64,000 nucleotides of DNA, from assembly GCF_000741295.1 (NCBI RefSeq), contig NZ_JGZG01000002.1, forward strand, positions 1 through 64,000. The letters run 5' to 3'. Source of the stretch: Bifidobacterium pseudolongum subsp. globosum (GTDB lineage: Bacteria; Actinomycetota; Actinomycetes; Actinomycetales; Bifidobacteriaceae). The notes under the pieces were generated by a model. The model was not told where the DNA came from. It saw only the letters and a program-made list of their open reading frames with translations, and did no database searches. Position numbers and translations under genes: made by a program. Of this stretch, positions 37,562-53,517 are shown piece by piece. Positions within the stretch are counted from its first letter, which is position 1; every line of letters begins with the position of its first letter.

Positions 37562-38550
37562 ACGAGGCGATTGCGGTGGGCGCGCTCACCGATGTCGGCA
37601 TGCGGCGTGCCACGAACCAGGACGCGTTCCTTGCCGAATGCGGCGTGTATGTGGTGTGCGACGGCATGGGCGGCGAGTCGGGCGGCGAGCGTGCGAGCGC
37701 CATCGCCGTCGAGGAATTCACGCGTCTGGCGGCGGACGGCGAACGCACACGCGCCGCCATCGATGCGGCCGTGCAGCGCGCGCAACGCCGTGCCCGCGCG
37801 CTCGGTGTGGAGCTCGGCGGCATCGCCGGCACCACAATCAGCGGCATCGTGCTGCCGCAGTGGGGCGCCGGCGCGGCGACGAGCCCGCTGGCCGCCCCGC
37901 ACGGCGCGCATGCAGCCGCGCATATGCCGCATCGCGGCGCCGAATCGGTCATCGACGACTGGGACGCCACACAGCCGGGCGCCACGCTCGACGACAGCAC
38001 GCTCACCGGCGAGTGGCAGGCGGCGCGCGGCGGCTGGGCCGCCCCATGCTACGTCGTCAACATCGGCGATTCGCGCACCTACCATATGGAACGCGCGGAT
38101 TCAGCGGTCATGGCGTGGGACGCGCGCACGTTCACACAGCTCACGCATGACCATTCGAGCAGGCAGGAGGCGATCGACGCCGGCATGGGCGAAGCCGAGG
38201 CCGGGCGCCGGATCGCGCGCAACATCATCACACGCTGCATCGGCGCGCCGCACGGCACCCACGCCGACGTGTTCGTGGCGCCGGCGCACGGACGGTTCAT
38301 TATGTGTTCCGACGGGTGCCATGGCGAGCTCGAAGACGCTACGATTGCCTCTATCGCCGCCGCGCACAACGACGCGGCGGACGCGGCCCGTGCGCTCGTG
38401 CAGGCTTCGCTCGACGCGGGCGGCAGTGATAATGTGACTGTGGTGGTCGTGGACATACCGGCCGACCGCGCCGCGCTGGGCGCGCGTCTGGAGGACGACG
38501 AGGACCTCGGCGACGTGCATGGGCTCGACGACGCCACGGTGCAGACCTGA
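37558..38550 (+). CDS. PP2C-family Ser/Thr protein phosphatase
   Basis: Metal-dependent phosphatase of 330 aa. Motifs: DVGMRRATNQDAF, VVCDGMGGESGGERAS, NIGDSRTY and GGSDNVTVVVVD supply the metal-binding Asp residues. Between GTTISGIVLPQWG and the NIGDSRTY motif there is an insertion of about 55 residues (Ala/His/Asp-rich) not typical of PstP. AAGGAG lies five bases before the ATG, which overlaps the stop of the truncated upstream gene. Genes for a variant LRR protein and an FHA protein follow. Confidence 0.9.
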   Translation: MNEAIAVGALTDVGMRRATNQDAFLAECGVYVVCDGMGGESGGERASAIAVEEFTRLAADGERTRAAIDAAVQRAQRRARALGVELGGIAGTTISGIVLPQWGAGAATSPLAAPHGAHAAAHMPHRGAESVIDDWDATQPGATLDDSTLTGEWQAARGGWAAPCYVVNIGDSRTYHMERADSAVMAWDARTFTQLTHDHSSRQEAIDAGMGEAEAGRRIARNIITRCIGAPHGTHADVFVAPAHGRFIMCSDGCHGELEDATIASIAAAHNDAADAARALVQASLDAGGSDNVTVVVVDIPADRAALGARLEDDEDLGDVHGLDDATVQT

Positions 38551-38606
38551 ACCGGCGCACGACAATTGGACCTGAATGCGTGGCGGCGCACACCGCCGCG
38601 TGATGG

Positions 38607-38636
38607 GAGCTGGGGCATCTGCAGATGCCCCAGCTC
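38607..38636. terminator. Perfect 30-bp palindrome after the PP2C gene
   Basis: GAGCTGGGGCATCTG followed by its exact complement CAGATGCCCCAGCTC, no loop. Located 56 bases after the PP2C stop and 30 before the next start. As RNA it folds into a hairpin with a small loop; no T-run follows, so partial termination or mRNA processing is possible. Confidence 0.5.
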
Positions 38637-38665
38637 AGCAGAGAACACAGAGAGGAACAACAAGC

Positions 38666-39385
38666 ATGGTGAGTTACGACGAGGCGGTTGCAATCGTGCA
38701 GGACCCGCAGGCGGACCCCGTGATGCTGGCCAAAGTGGCCTACGAGAACCCGGAGTTCGGCGCCAACGTGGCGGCGCACCCCCGCGCCTACCCGGGTCTG
38801 AAGCGCTGGATCGCGCAGTTCGGCGACGAGCGCGCGCGGCGCATGGTGGCGCAGCAGGGCTATGAGTCGCCGCTCGGCCCCATCGAGGACCGTGAGGAAG
38901 CCGCGCAGCCGGAACCGGCCGTGGCGGCCGAGGTCGCCGAGGTGGCGCAGACACCGGCATCGTTCGAACCGCAAGGGTATTCGGGCGTGGAGATGCTCGA
39001 TGAGCAGTTCAACAGCCTGCCCGACGAATCGGTGCTGCCGTCGTTCGTCACCTCCGCCGATGTGCAGGCCATGGCGCACGACGCCGCGCAAAGCTCCCCG
39101 CAGGCTTATGAGCCGCAGCAGCCAGCCGAACAGTCGTACGACCCGGCGCAGCAGCAGGCGGCCACCGGCGCGCAGACCCAGCCGGCCGCCGCGAACGCAT
39201 ACGGGTTCACGGCGCAGCAAGCGGCCACCACCAACGACCCGGCCGTCATGCAGCAGATCGCGCAGTATGCACCCGAACTGCATGCGGCGCTCGCCGGCAA
39301 CCCCTACCTCTACCCCGAACTGCGGGCATGGCTCGGCATGTTGGGCAACCCGGCCGTCAACGAGGTCCTCTCGCACCGCCAGTGA
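38666..39385 (+). CDS. Variant leucine-rich-repeat protein
   Basis: 239 aa. N-terminal repeat pair DPQADPVMLAKVAYENPEFG with ANVAAHPRAYPGLKRWIAQF, and a second at the C-terminus, DPAVMQQIAQYAPELHAALA with GNPYLYPELRAWLGML. These match the variant leucine-rich-repeat domain common in bifidobacteria. Between them is a Gln/Ala/Pro-rich linker of about 120 residues. No membrane segment. AGAGAGGA lies about nine bases before the ATG. Likely a protein-protein adaptor in the PP2C/FHA neighbourhood. Confidence 0.75.
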   Translation: MVSYDEAVAIVQDPQADPVMLAKVAYENPEFGANVAAHPRAYPGLKRWIAQFGDERARRMVAQQGYESPLGPIEDREEAAQPEPAVAAEVAEVAQTPASFEPQGYSGVEMLDEQFNSLPDESVLPSFVTSADVQAMAHDAAQSSPQAYEPQQPAEQSYDPAQQQAATGAQTQPAAANAYGFTAQQAATTNDPAVMQQIAQYAPELHAALAGNPYLYPELRAWLGMLGNPAVNEVLSHRQ

Positions 39386-39398
39386 CGCCATACAACGC

Positions 39399-39431
39399 GT
39401 GAGGCCCATGCACAGTGTGCATGGGCCTCAC
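39399..39431. terminator. Bidirectional terminator between the LRR and FHA genes
   Basis: Perfect 15-bp arms GTGAGGCCCATGCAC / GTGCATGGGCCTCAC with a three-base loop between convergent genes. Confidence 0.75.
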
Positions 39432-39452
39432 GTATATCAGGAACAATTGCGC

Positions 39453-40070
39453 CTAGGCCTGTTCGAAATCGAAGATCTGGTCGCCGATGCGGATGCGCGC
39501 GGGGGCGTGCAGCTGCACGGGCGCGCCTTTGAGCACGGGTGTCTCGGTGTCTCCCGCGTAGATCGCGGTGCCGTTGAGCGACCCGAAGTCCTCGAGCCAC
39601 ATCGAACCGTCCTCGTCGAAGCTGATCGCCGCGTGGTTGCGCGAGACCGTGCGCGTGGGGTCGATCAGGCGCACCGATTTCGCGCCCGCCGGGATGTCCT
39701 GCGAGGGACGGCGGCCCATCAGCACGCCCATGTCCACGAGGATCGTCTGCCCGGTGATCTCGTTGGTCATGCGGTAGTTCGCGTGCGGCTGCTTCATGAA
39801 CGCCGTGGAGAGGACCGTGCCGTCCCATTCCTCGCTGCCCTGCGCGTCGGCCGCCGCGGTGTATTCGAGGTCGGCGCCCTGCGGGATGAACGAATCGTCG
39901 TCGAGCTCGGCCGCGTGCGCGTCGGCCGTCTGGAGCGGTTCGGGCGCGGCCGCCCGGGCCTGGGAGTGGTCAGTTTGGAAGTCGTCGATGGCGCCGAGGA
40001 TCTGGCCGGCGGCTTCGTCGTCGGCGTACCAGCCCGGTTCAGGCGCGGGAGGATAAGGTAACTTCTGCAT
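39453..40070 (-). CDS. FHA-domain protein
   Basis: 205 aa. C-terminal forkhead-associated domain: MGRRPSQDIP, RTVSRNHAAISFDEDG (phosphothreonine-binding Arg, Ser, His), EDFGSLNGTAIYAG. It binds phosphothreonine on partners, presumably substrates of a Ser/Thr kinase that the nearby PP2C opposes. The N-terminal 100 residues are acidic and disordered. Sits convergent to the LRR gene and shares a bidirectional terminator. Confidence 0.88.
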   Translation of the reverse strand: MQKLPYPPAPEPGWYADDEAAGQILGAIDDFQTDHSQARAAAPEPLQTADAHAAELDDDSFIPQGADLEYTAAADAQGSEEWDGTVLSTAFMKQPHANYRMTNEITGQTILVDMGVLMGRRPSQDIPAGAKSVRLIDPTRTVSRNHAAISFDEDGSMWLEDFGSLNGTAIYAGDTETPVLKGAPVQLHAPARIRIGDQIFDFEQA

Positions 40071-40155
40071 ACCTGCATTCTTACCACACGCCGCGCGCTT
40101 CGCCCAGCCGCCGCCTCACGTTATGAACGCGGCGGTGGAACGGCACGGCATATGC

Positions 40156-40201
40156 GAACAGCGGGCGCGCGCACCGCCGCCGGTGCGCGCGCCCGCTGTT
40201 C
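40156..40201 (-). terminator. Terminator of the rpoBC operon
   Basis: Perfect 20-bp arms (40156-40175 and 40182-40201) with a six-base loop, 23 bases past the rpoC stop. GC-rich stem without a strong T-run. Confidence 0.75.
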
Positions 40202-40223
40202 ATGTCAGTCGGACCGTGCCGGA

Positions 40224-44255
<4,032 letters not shown>

Positions 44256-44306
44256 TTACTGTTCCTGTCTTTGTAGGTTCTTGTGTTCTCTTGAATGACG
44301 TGTGAA

Positions 44307-47867
<3,561 letters not shown>

Positions 47868-48034
47868 TGGACGTTCCTTAATCGCTGCTAGTTGTCTTGC
47901 TTGTTCAACTGGGAAAGCACCGCGGCGGCCACCATATGCCTGATCGCGGGCGCTTCGTCTTTGGCAGCATGCCCGCTATATGACATACTTACACACGGAA
48001 ACACAATACTACCAGTCCCAACGATTCACACACC

Positions 48035-48056
48035 CCTCACATTCCACAATGTGAGG
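48035..48056. other. Hairpin in the rpoB upstream region
   Basis: CCTCACAT / ATGTGAGG with a six-base loop, 20 bases past the stop of the membrane-protein gene and beside a TATAAT at 48065-48070 (minus strand). It may end that transcript or regulate rpoB. Confidence 0.4.
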
Positions 48057-48075
48057 AATATCACATTATAGTGTG

Positions 48076-48729
48076 CTATTCGACGGTGATCGTGACCGGC
48101 TTGCTCATCACCTTCGGATCGTCCTTGAGCACGAGCTGCGCCACATACGTGCCGCGGTCCACATGCGGCAGGTCCCCTTCGGCCACGCATTCGGATCCGG
48201 AGCGCACGGTGTCCCACGTCATCTTCTGCTCGTCGGTCACGCCCTGCATCATCAACAGCGGACGGTATGCCGCCTCGCACGCGTCCGAACGCCACACCAC
48301 GTCGCTCCCCGAACTGATCTGCAGCACGCGCCCGTCGTCCGCACCGTCCACATAGCAGCCGGCCGGGTCCTTGCCCGTGTATGTGATGCGCGCCGTGAAC
48401 TCCAGCGATCCGCCGACCGGCACCGACGTCGACGCCGGGTCGAGCACCAGTTCGATGTCGTTCGCCGAGCATACGCGCACCTTGCTCTTGCGCACCGGCA
48501 CCGGCGGTTGTGTGGCGCGTGTGACCGCCATGCGCTCATCCGCGCCCACCCACGCCGGCACAAGCGAGGCGCCGCGCACCAAGCTGTACACGCAGAACAC
48601 GGCCAGCGCGAGAAACGCCACAAGCCCCACAAGCACGACGATGCGCCTGCGGCGGTACATCTGCCGCTGCCGTTTCGACAGGCGGCGTTTGCGCGGCTTG
48701 GCTGCGCGCGGGGAGGATTGGCTGGGCAT
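48076..48729 (-). CDS. Single-pass membrane protein with Cys-containing extracellular domain
   Basis: 217 aa, unrecognised family. Basic N-terminus (KPRKRRLSKRQRQMYRRRR), one membrane helix (IVVLVGLVAFLALAVFCVYSL), then an extracellular beta-rich domain with Cys residues (VCSANDIELVL, AGCYVDGADD, DACEAAYRP, SECVAEGD) that could form disulphides; WDTVRSGSECVAEG looks like an Ig- or CalX-like strand. TAGACT ends seven bases before the ATG at 48729, suggesting leaderless transcription. Downstream of mutY, upstream of rpoB. Confidence 0.7.
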   Translation of the reverse strand: MPSQSSPRAAKPRKRRLSKRQRQMYRRRRIVVLVGLVAFLALAVFCVYSLVRGASLVPAWVGADERMAVTRATQPPVPVRKSKVRVCSANDIELVLDPASTSVPVGGSLEFTARITYTGKDPAGCYVDGADDGRVLQISSGSDVVWRSDACEAAYRPLLMMQGVTDEQKMTWDTVRSGSECVAEGDLPHVDRGTYVAQLVLKDDPKVMSKPVTITVE

Positions 48730-48772
48730 GCGCACCAGTCTACCGGGGGCGCCCGCCATGTTCACGCCGCCG

Positions 48773-49711
48773 CTATTGCGGCAGCCGCAGCGCATGGCCC
48801 GGCAGGATCTCGATCAGCCCGTCCTCGTCAAGCGAAGCGATGCACCGGTCAAGCTGCGCACGGTCCGGCCACAGCTCCGCCGCGCGCGCATACACGAGCA
48901 CGCCGCCCGCCTCGGGCTCCAGTTCGCGCAGCGCGTGCAGCACACGCCCGCGCACCTGCCGGTCCGTGCCGGCGAACCGCTGACGCGGGCGCGTGCGCCG
49001 TTCCCCCAGATTCGGCAGGCCGGCCGCGAAAAAACGGCATTGCGCGCGCACCGGGCACACCTCGCACTGCGGCTGCTTCGCCGTGCAGACAAGCGCCCCC
49101 AGCTCCATGACCGCCTGATTCCACGTCGTCGCGTCGCGTGCGCCGGCCGGCAGCACGCAATCGGCGAGCGCGCGCTCGAGCGGCGACGCCGAGCCGCCAA
49201 GCGACTCCTCGCCCAAAAACACGCGGCTCAGCACACGGCGGATGTTCGTGTCGACGACGGCGATGCGCTCGCCGTACGCGAAGCTCATCACGGCGCTCGC
49301 CGTGTAATCGCCCACGCCCGGCAACGCCGTCAGTTCGCTATAGCCGCGCGGCAATTCGTCGTCGTATTCACTGGCCACCACGCGCGCGCATTCCTGCAGC
49401 CGCAGTGCGCGCCGCGGATAGCCGAGGCGCCCCCACGCCTGGATCACGTCGGCCTTCGGCGCGCCGGCCAGGGCGCGCGCGGTGGGCCATTGGCTCATCC
49501 ACGCCTGCCAATACGGCACCACGCGGCTCATCTGCGTCTGCTGGCTCATCACTTCGCACACGAGCACGCCCCACGGCGTCGTCTGGCCGTTGCGCCATGG
49601 CAGGGCGCGCGCGTGCTCGTCCCACCAGGCGAACAGCGGCGCGCGCACGCCGGCGCGGGCGAGTTCGCGCAGGAACGCCTCGTCGAGTGCGGAACGGGTC
49701 TGTGTTGTCAT
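48773..49711 (-). CDS. mutY: A/G-specific adenine glycosylase
   Basis: Removes A mispaired with 8-oxoG. 312 aa. EVMSQQTQMSRV holds the catalytic Glu and VVDTNIRRVLSR the conserved Asp. The HhH motif is LTALPGVGDYTASAV. The [4Fe-4S] site is C-x6-C-x2-C-x5-C (CTAKQPQCEVCPVRAQC). The C-terminal NUDIX-like 8-oxoG-sensing domain of E. coli MutY is absent or very short. TAGAAT ends nine bases before the ATG. Divergent from trmL. Confidence 0.92.
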   Translation of the reverse strand: MTTQTRSALDEAFLRELARAGVRAPLFAWWDEHARALPWRNGQTTPWGVLVCEVMSQQTQMSRVVPYWQAWMSQWPTARALAGAPKADVIQAWGRLGYPRRALRLQECARVVASEYDDELPRGYSELTALPGVGDYTASAVMSFAYGERIAVVDTNIRRVLSRVFLGEESLGGSASPLERALADCVLPAGARDATTWNQAVMELGALVCTAKQPQCEVCPVRAQCRFFAAGLPNLGERRTRPRQRFAGTDRQVRGRVLHALRELEPEAGGVLVYARAAELWPDRAQLDRCIASLDEDGLIEILPGHALRLPQ

Positions 49712-49787
49712 AAAACCGCTATTCTAGCGGGGCGCACCGCCCGTGTACAAGGCCGCGCTGTCGCTTGAGCGCAATATCGTGGACCGC

Positions 49788-50432
49788 GTGACGAATGCAG
49801 ACAATACCGCGCCCGAGGCGCGCGTGGAGAAGATGTTCGAATACGGCTACCGCAAGTCGAATTACGGCCCCGACGAACTGGTGACCGACGCGCACGGCAA
49901 CCCGATCTCGGTCGTCGACGCGATGCTCTCGCCCGAGGCCGCGGCCACGATGGAGACGACGACCCCGCACCTGTGCTATTACTCGCCGCGCATCCCCGGC
50001 AACACCGGGTCGGCGATCCGCCTGTGCGCGGTGACCGGCACGATCCTGCACCTTGTGGAGCCGTTGGGGTTCAACCTGCGCGACACCAAGCTGCGCCGCG
50101 CCGGGCTGGACTACCACGACATGGCGCATGTGGTGCTGCACCCGGATTTCGACAACCTCGTCGAGTCGATGCCCGAGTCGCGCATCATCGCGTTCACGGC
50201 TCATGCGACCAAGCTGTACACGGACGTCGAGTACAAGCCGACCGACATCCTGCTGTTCGGGCCCGAACCGGGCAACATCCCCGACCCGACCGACATCATG
50301 TTCGGGCCGCATGTGGCCGAGCAGGTGCGCCTGCCGATGCGCCCGAGCCTGCGCAGCCTCAACCTGACGAACTGCGCGTCGATCGCGATCTACGAGGCAT
50401 GGCGGCAATTGGGGTTTGACGGGGGTCAATAA
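49788..50432 (+). CDS. trmL: SPOUT tRNA methyltransferase, TrmL-like
   Basis: Probably 2'-O-methylates the wobble nucleotide of tRNA-Leu. 214 aa from GTG 49788. SPOUT core: HLCYYSPRIPGNTGSAIRLC, LHLVEPLGFNL, LLFGPEPGNIP and LRSLNLTNCASIAIYE. The first 55 residues are an N-terminal extension absent from short TrmL proteins. Start is supported by TATCGT (49775-49780) seven bases before; earlier GTG codons lie inside that promoter. Confidence 0.87.
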   Translation: MTNADNTAPEARVEKMFEYGYRKSNYGPDELVTDAHGNPISVVDAMLSPEAAATMETTTPHLCYYSPRIPGNTGSAIRLCAVTGTILHLVEPLGFNLRDTKLRRAGLDYHDMAHVVLHPDFDNLVESMPESRIIAFTAHATKLYTDVEYKPTDILLFGPEPGNIPDPTDIMFGPHVAEQVRLPMRPSLRSLNLTNCASIAIYEAWRQLGFDGGQ

Positions 50433-50435
50433 CCA

Positions 50436-50507
50436 CACCACCCCACAATCGCGATTGGGCGCACATCAACCGGTTGATGTGCGCCCAATCGCGATTGTGG
50501 GGTGGTG
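50436..50507. terminator. Perfect 72-bp palindrome between convergent genes
   Basis: Two exact 36-base complementary arms with no loop (CACCACCCCACAATCGCGAT...), containing the inner palindrome AATCGCGATT in each arm. Sits between trmL (stop 50432) and the UPF0210 gene (stop 50509). It would serve as a very strong bidirectional hairpin terminator. Its length and perfection are unusual. Confidence 0.85.
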
Positions 50508-50508
50508 C

Positions 50509-51873
50509 TCAGTTCTTAAAACTATGAATCGGCGCCGGAATGCGGCCGCCGCGAGTCACGAAGGCCTCGCAGCTCGCCGTGTTGACCGGCATGATCGGCG
50601 CATAGCCCATGAGGCCGCCGAAATTGGCCATCTGCCCCACGGTCTTGCCCACGACCGGGATGATGCGCACGGCCGTCGTCTTCTGGTTGACCATGCCAAT
50701 CGCCGATTCGTCGGCGATGATGCCCGAGATCGTCGAGGCAGGCGTATCGCCGGGGATCGCGATCATGTCGAGGCCCACCGAGCACACGCACGTCATGGCC
50801 TCAAGCTTCTCGATCGTCAGGCAGCCGGATTCCGCGGCGTCGATCATGTTCTTGTCTTCCGAGACCGGGATGAACGCGCCGGACAGGCCGCCGACATACG
50901 ACGACGCCATGATGCCGCCCTTCTTCACCTGGTCGTTGAGCATGGCGAGCGCCGCCGTGGTGCCGGGGCCGCCCACCTGCGTCAGGCCCATCTTCTCGAG
51001 CACTTCGCCGACCGAATCACCCACGGCCGGGGTGGGCGCGAGCGAAAGGTCGATGATGCCGAACGGCAGGCCAAGGCGCTTCGAGGCCTCTTGGGCCACG
51101 AGCTGGCCGACGCGCGTGATCTTGAACGCGGTGCGCTTGATCGTTTCGCACAGGAACTCGAAGTCCTTGCCTTCCGCGGCGTCGAGCGCACGGGAGACCA
51201 CACCCGGGCCGGAGACGCCCACGTTGATGACCGCATCGCCTTCGGTCACGCCATGGAAGCCGCCCGCCATGAACGGGTTGTCGTCGGGCGCGTTGCAGAA
51301 CGCCACGAATTTGACACAGCCGTACGAATCGATGTCGGCGGTCGCCTCGGCGATCTCCTTGATGATGTGGCCGAGCATCTCGACGGCGTTCATGTCGATG
51401 CCGGTCTTCGTCGATCCGACATTGACCGACGAGCAGACGATGTCGGTCTCGCTCAGCGCGGCCGGCAGCGACCGGATGAGCAGCTCCTCGGCCGGCGTCA
51501 TCGACTTCGAGACGAGCGCGGAATAGCCGCCGATCAGGTCGACGCCCACGGTCTTCGCGGCGCGGTCGAGCGCGTGCGCGATCTTGACGAAGTCGCCGCT
51601 TGTCTTGCAGCAGCTGGCGCCGACGAGCGCGATCGGCGTGACGGTGATGCGCTTGTTGACGATCGGGATGCCGAAGTCGCGTTCGATCGATTCGCCGGTG
51701 GACACGAGGTCCTTGGCGTAATGTGTGATCTTCGCGTAGATCGCCTCGCACGTCTCGTCCACGTCGGCACGCGCACAATCCATGAGGTTGATGCCCATCG
51801 TGATCGTGCGCACGTCGAGCTTCTCCTGCTCAATCATCTGGTTCGTCTCATGGACTTCCATGATATTCAGCAT
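50509..51873 (-). CDS. PFL family protein (UPF0210)
   Basis: 454 aa, matching the UPF0210 family with a pyruvate-formate-lyase-like fold. Sequence features: [52 protein letters not shown]. Function is unknown. Adjacent to the ACT-domain gene, 26 bases apart, an arrangement kept in many bacteria, suggesting a pair. GGGAAG before ATG 51873. Confidence 0.92.
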   Translation of the reverse strand: MLNIMEVHETNQMIEQEKLDVRTITMGINLMDCARADVDETCEAIYAKITHYAKDLVSTGESIERDFGIPIVNKRITVTPIALVGASCCKTSGDFVKIAHALDRAAKTVGVDLIGGYSALVSKSMTPAEELLIRSLPAALSETDIVCSSVNVGSTKTGIDMNAVEMLGHIIKEIAEATADIDSYGCVKFVAFCNAPDDNPFMAGGFHGVTEGDAVINVGVSGPGVVSRALDAAEGKDFEFLCETIKRTAFKITRVGQLVAQEASKRLGLPFGIIDLSLAPTPAVGDSVGEVLEKMGLTQVGGPGTTAALAMLNDQVKKGGIMASSYVGGLSGAFIPVSEDKNMIDAAESGCLTIEKLEAMTCVCSVGLDMIAIPGDTPASTISGIIADESAIGMVNQKTTAVRIIPVVGKTVGQMANFGGLMGYAPIMPVNTASCEAFVTRGGRIPAPIHSFKN

Positions 51874-51899
51874 GGTTCTTCCCTTCCGTTCCCGTGCGT

Positions 51900-52172
51900 T
51901 CAGACGCGGTGCATCTTGGTGAAGATCTCCTCGCGCTGGCAGCGAATGCGCACGCCGATGTCCTCACCGAGCGCCTCGAGGTCTTCCACAATCGTCTCGA
52001 ACGCCACGTCCGCGTCCGAATAATCGACGATCATCATCATGTTGAAGAACCCGTCGATGATCGTCTGTGAGATGTCGAGCACGTTCGTGTGGTGCTCGGA
52101 AAGGTACGTACATACGCGCGCGATGATGCCGACGGTGTCTTGGCCGACGACGGTGATGATTGCCTTGTTCAT
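51900..52172 (-). CDS. ACT-domain protein (UPF0237)
   Basis: 90 aa, a single ACT domain: [20 protein letters not shown] and [21 protein letters not shown] domains bind amino acids or other small molecules. It precedes the UPF0210 gene and may sense a ligand for it. AGGGAG four bases before the ATG at 52172. Confidence 0.9.
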   Translation of the reverse strand: MNKAIITVVGQDTVGIIARVCTYLSEHHTNVLDISQTIIDGFFNMMMIVDYSDADVAFETIVEDLEALGEDIGVRIRCQREEIFTKMHRV

Positions 52173-52310
52173 GGAACTCCCTGGTCGCAAACTATACGGC
52201 AATGCCCCAGTATAGGGAACGCTTGCGCCAACCACGCGCTTTTCCCGCATGTCAGAACGCAACGCGCCGGCGGTGCCGTGTGCACGGCGCCCGCCGGCGC
52301 GAACAGGGCG

Positions 52311-53318
52311 CTAGTGCCTGCCCCTGGCATGGTGCGACGGCTTGCCCGCACCGCACAGGCGCCTGCGTTGCACGGTGAAGACCGTCACGAGCACGGCGAT
52401 CGTGGCCACAGTGATGATGACGGTGATGAGCATGTCCTGCTTCAACGCCTTGTTCTCGTACGTCGCGTGCTTCGCCTCCTCGGGCGTGGGGATGCGCGTG
52501 CCGGTCACGATGAGGCGGTGCGAATTCACGCCGTACGGCGTGCAGGTGACGAGGCTGACAAGGTCGCGCCCCTCCTGGATCTCGAGGTTCTTCACGTTAT
52601 TGGGCAGCACCACGTGCGTCTCTTCGACCTCGTAGGTGAGCACGTCGTCATACACGGTGACGGTGAACGTGTCTCCCTTTTCCAGAGTGTCGATGCCGGT
52701 GAACAGCATCGCGCTCGGCAGGCCGGTGTGGCCGGTGAGCACGGCGTGCGTGGATTCGCCGCCGATCGGGAAGCTCGATCCTTCCATATGCCCCGAGGCG
52801 ATCTGCAGCACCGCTTCGTCGGTGCCGTGGTAGATCGGCAGGCGCGCGTCGATCTTCGGGATCGTCACATAGCCCATGATGCCGGTGCCGGTGATGTCGA
52901 GGATCGAATTGTATTCCTTCTTCTCCTCTTCGGTCGGCAGGAACCGTGTCACGCCGCGCCCCACGAGCGATTCGTTGTATTCGCGCGCGCGGGTGAGCTG
53001 GGCTTCGCGGTCCTCCTTGGAGGTGTCGGCCACCCGCTCCACGTAGCCGGCGACCACGCGGCTCGCCACATGGCGGTTCCATGCGTCGGCCACGGTCGGG
53101 TACAGAATCAGGCCCACGCCCACCACAAGCATGACGCTCATCGCCACCAGGATCGCGATGAACTGCCGGTTGCTGCGTCGTGTCAAGGCGGCCTTGGCCT
53201 CGGGCGACACCGGTTCCGGCGGCACATCGCCTTGCGGCGTGTCGGCGAACTGCGGCAACTCGTCAAGCCCCATGTTCTGCGTGGTGTGTGTGGTCGCGTC
53301 GTTCGGCTGTTCGTTCAT
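52311..53318 (-). CDS. srtC: Class C (pilin-polymerising) sortase
   Basis: 335 aa. N-terminal membrane helix (FIAILVAMSVMLVVGVGLIL), a lid region, catalytic His in VLTGHTGLPSA, catalytic Cys in SLVTCTPYGVNSHRLIVTGTR, and a C-terminal membrane helix (MLITVIITVATIAVLVTVF), as in SrtC. Usually encoded next to LPXTG pilins; none is present within the window on either side. It may polymerise pilins encoded elsewhere. Confidence 0.92.
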   Translation of the reverse strand: MNEQPNDATTHTTQNMGLDELPQFADTPQGDVPPEPVSPEAKAALTRRSNRQFIAILVAMSVMLVVGVGLILYPTVADAWNRHVASRVVAGYVERVADTSKEDREAQLTRAREYNESLVGRGVTRFLPTEEEKKEYNSILDITGTGIMGYVTIPKIDARLPIYHGTDEAVLQIASGHMEGSSFPIGGESTHAVLTGHTGLPSAMLFTGIDTLEKGDTFTVTVYDDVLTYEVEETHVVLPNNVKNLEIQEGRDLVSLVTCTPYGVNSHRLIVTGTRIPTPEEAKHATYENKALKQDMLITVIITVATIAVLVTVFTVQRRRLCGAGKPSHHARGRH

Positions 53319-53464
53319 CTGGCGTGCGTCACCCCTGCTGCATGTCTTCCCGGGGCGCGCTCACGCACGCCCCACGGCACTCTTCTGCCTTGTGAGCATA
53401 ATCGCTTTGCGCGCCGGGCACCATGGGGCGTCCCAAATCTTCACGACTTCTCACTACGCATAAC

Positions 53465-53506
53465 GCACGGTGGCCGCACGGGGACTCCCCCGCACGGCCG
53501 CCGTGC
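53465..53506 (-). terminator. Terminator after galK
   Basis: Stem GCACGGTGGCCG / CGGCCGCCGTGC with one mismatch and an 18-base loop, 12 bases past the galK stop. Confidence 0.6.
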
Positions 53507-53517
53507 ATGTATGCGTG

